Shown here: piece by piece, positions 62,830 through 64,000 of the stretch
Position numbering within the stretch: position 1 is the first letter of the stretch
How the letters are laid out: every line of letters starts with the position of its first letter
Assembly (NCBI RefSeq): GCF_910596095.1
Contig: NC_056548.1
Location: 6,969,151 to 7,033,150 of the forward strand
Reading direction: 5' to 3'
Source: Thunnus maccoyii
Lineage: Eukaryota > Chordata > Actinopteri > Scombriformes > Scombridae
Length of the DNA: 64,000 bases
Position numbers and translations under genes: made by a program
The notes under the pieces: generated by a model
Told to the model about the DNA's origin: nothing
What the model saw: only the letters and a program-made list of their open reading frames with translations
Databases searched by the model: none

Positions 62830-63300
62830 TCATGGGTCACTTGCCCATTTTACTCAAAACATTTCTACGTTCCTCCAACACTTGTCGGCTGCTGCCTTTC
62901 TTTGTTTAGGCTACTGTGACGAGGCTGTGGGCTGCTCGGCACTGAAGCTCAAACTAGAGGCTAATTTATCTAATTGATCTTTGGCTGAAGACAAGTTGAA
63001 CCTTGATTAAGTTTCAACGGAGCCAAACCACACTAAGAGCAAGGGGAATCTATCCTCCCCCTCTCCCCAGATCTTTACTCGTGATCTATTAGTGAGTCGA
63101 TTCTACTCTACTGTTGGAAGACAGCCTTCTCGCTGACAGCAGTAATGGTTCTTGGCTTCGCAGCTGCCTCAAATATATTTAAGGTCTACAGGATTTCAAG
63201 GGAGCACAAACTTTGCCAAAAAGATGGAGTTGTGGGTTAGTGAGGAAAGAGACTAGGTGTGCACTGAGCAGCACCAGAATCCTCTGCTGTGAAAAGTGGC
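62830..63300. other. SMOC1 intron 1 block of possible conserved non-coding DNA
   Basis: A mixed-composition stretch with TAAT-containing words (CTAATTTATCTAATTGATC, TGATTAAG) stands out from AT-rich intron. It contains no exon that I can support. Regulatory role is inference only. Confidence 0.25.
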
Positions 63301-64000
63301 CCAGCAGTTTACCTGAGCCAAGTTTTATTGAATGGGTTTCAGCTGTTTAAAAAACACAAGGAGCGCTTGAGTTGTCCTATCTTGCAAGTGATGATTGAAC
63401 TTTTGTGGCTGCTCAAACACCTGTTTCATAAAACACAAATGGAAATCAGGAATTTCTTAAGAGGACAAATACTGTGTGTAAAAAAAACCTTTCTCAAATG
63501 CATTTTTAACCCAAGGCCTCTCATGCAATTACCAGACTGCTGGTTGGAGCTCTGAATCTGACACAGGAGATCTCATTAGGGCCAGGTATGGAGGGAAGAA
63601 GGTGGTGGAAAATGAGACGCAGCCAGAAAACAAAGGGCACAGTTTCCATCCTTCACTTGCCAACTCCTATCAGACGATCTGAGGCCATTTTCAAAACGAT
63701 CCACAGTAGAAATGCATATGTGCAGCATGTACACAAGCACAATTTCTCCCTTTGTCATTCTCCCTCTCCCTTCTCATTCCAAATGCCCAACTTAAAAAAA
63801 AAAAAAAAAACAACCTGTATTTTGAATAACATCAAAAATGTTGCCTGGAGACAGATTTTCTCCGAACATATAAAGAGCAATCAGAAAGACTTGAACAAAG
63901 TGTAGATGGTAACGAAGCCAAACCACTGATGTCATAAATGAGCTGGCGTACAACTGGATCTCATATACAAATGAATCACCAGGAGTTGTCATCTAATGTG

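Noticed and set aside
1..64000. CRISPR arrays, tRNA or rRNA genes and bacterial features
   Set aside because: No spaced direct repeats or recognisable RNA gene boxes were seen; the content is vertebrate nuclear DNA.

Overview
The window looks like teleost fish nuclear DNA. The sequence shows intron-split vertebrate genes with GT-AG splice sites, T-cell-receptor beta V segments with 23-type recombination signals, and fish-style transposon relics (Tx1/L1-like and L2-like LINEs, a Tc1 element, foldback MITEs) with many CA/TG microsatellites. I see no bacterial operons, CRISPR arrays or RNA genes.

Layout. All recognised host genes lie on the minus strand. (1) Positions 1-5060 hold a cluster of TCR V-beta gene segments. 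Four are intact: two type A (73-519, 4348-4794) and two type B (1014-1546, 2915-3444). A fifth is a gutted relic (2432-2654) that keeps its leader and RSS but has lost the V body. The D, J and C segments would lie to the left of the window. (2) Positions 6236-10175 are transposon debris, mainly a decayed Tx1/L1-type LINE with another fragment inserted. (3) Positions 11956-20969 hold a complete 11-coding-exon SLC2A (GLUT) sugar transporter, 498 aa after conceptual splicing, with all exon phases consistent. Its large introns carry a Tc1 remnant, a 653-bp foldback MITE and an L2-like reverse-transcriptase fragment. (4) Positions 21000-35750 are intergenic, with microsatellites and a few possible regulatory blocks. 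(5) Positions 35755-62561 hold SMOC1, a secreted matricellular calcium-binding protein. Present are the follistatin-like/Kazal domain, two thyroglobulin type-1 domains, the linker exons, the EF-hand pair and a short C-terminal exon. The signal-peptide exon must lie to the right of the window. A phase-symmetric candidate cassette exon sits between the Kazal and first thyroglobulin exons. The long introns contain a Tc1 element with perfect TA duplications, itself interrupted by a second element, and other MITEs.

The three loci are not functionally linked in any obvious way: antigen receptor, sugar transport and BMP/matrix signalling. Their proximity is a synteny feature. The most useful observations are the gutted V pseudogene with a telomere-like scar, the candidate SMOC1 cassette exon, the 22-nt GLUT micro-exon and several cleanly bounded nested transposons. 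I found no convincing new molecular system.
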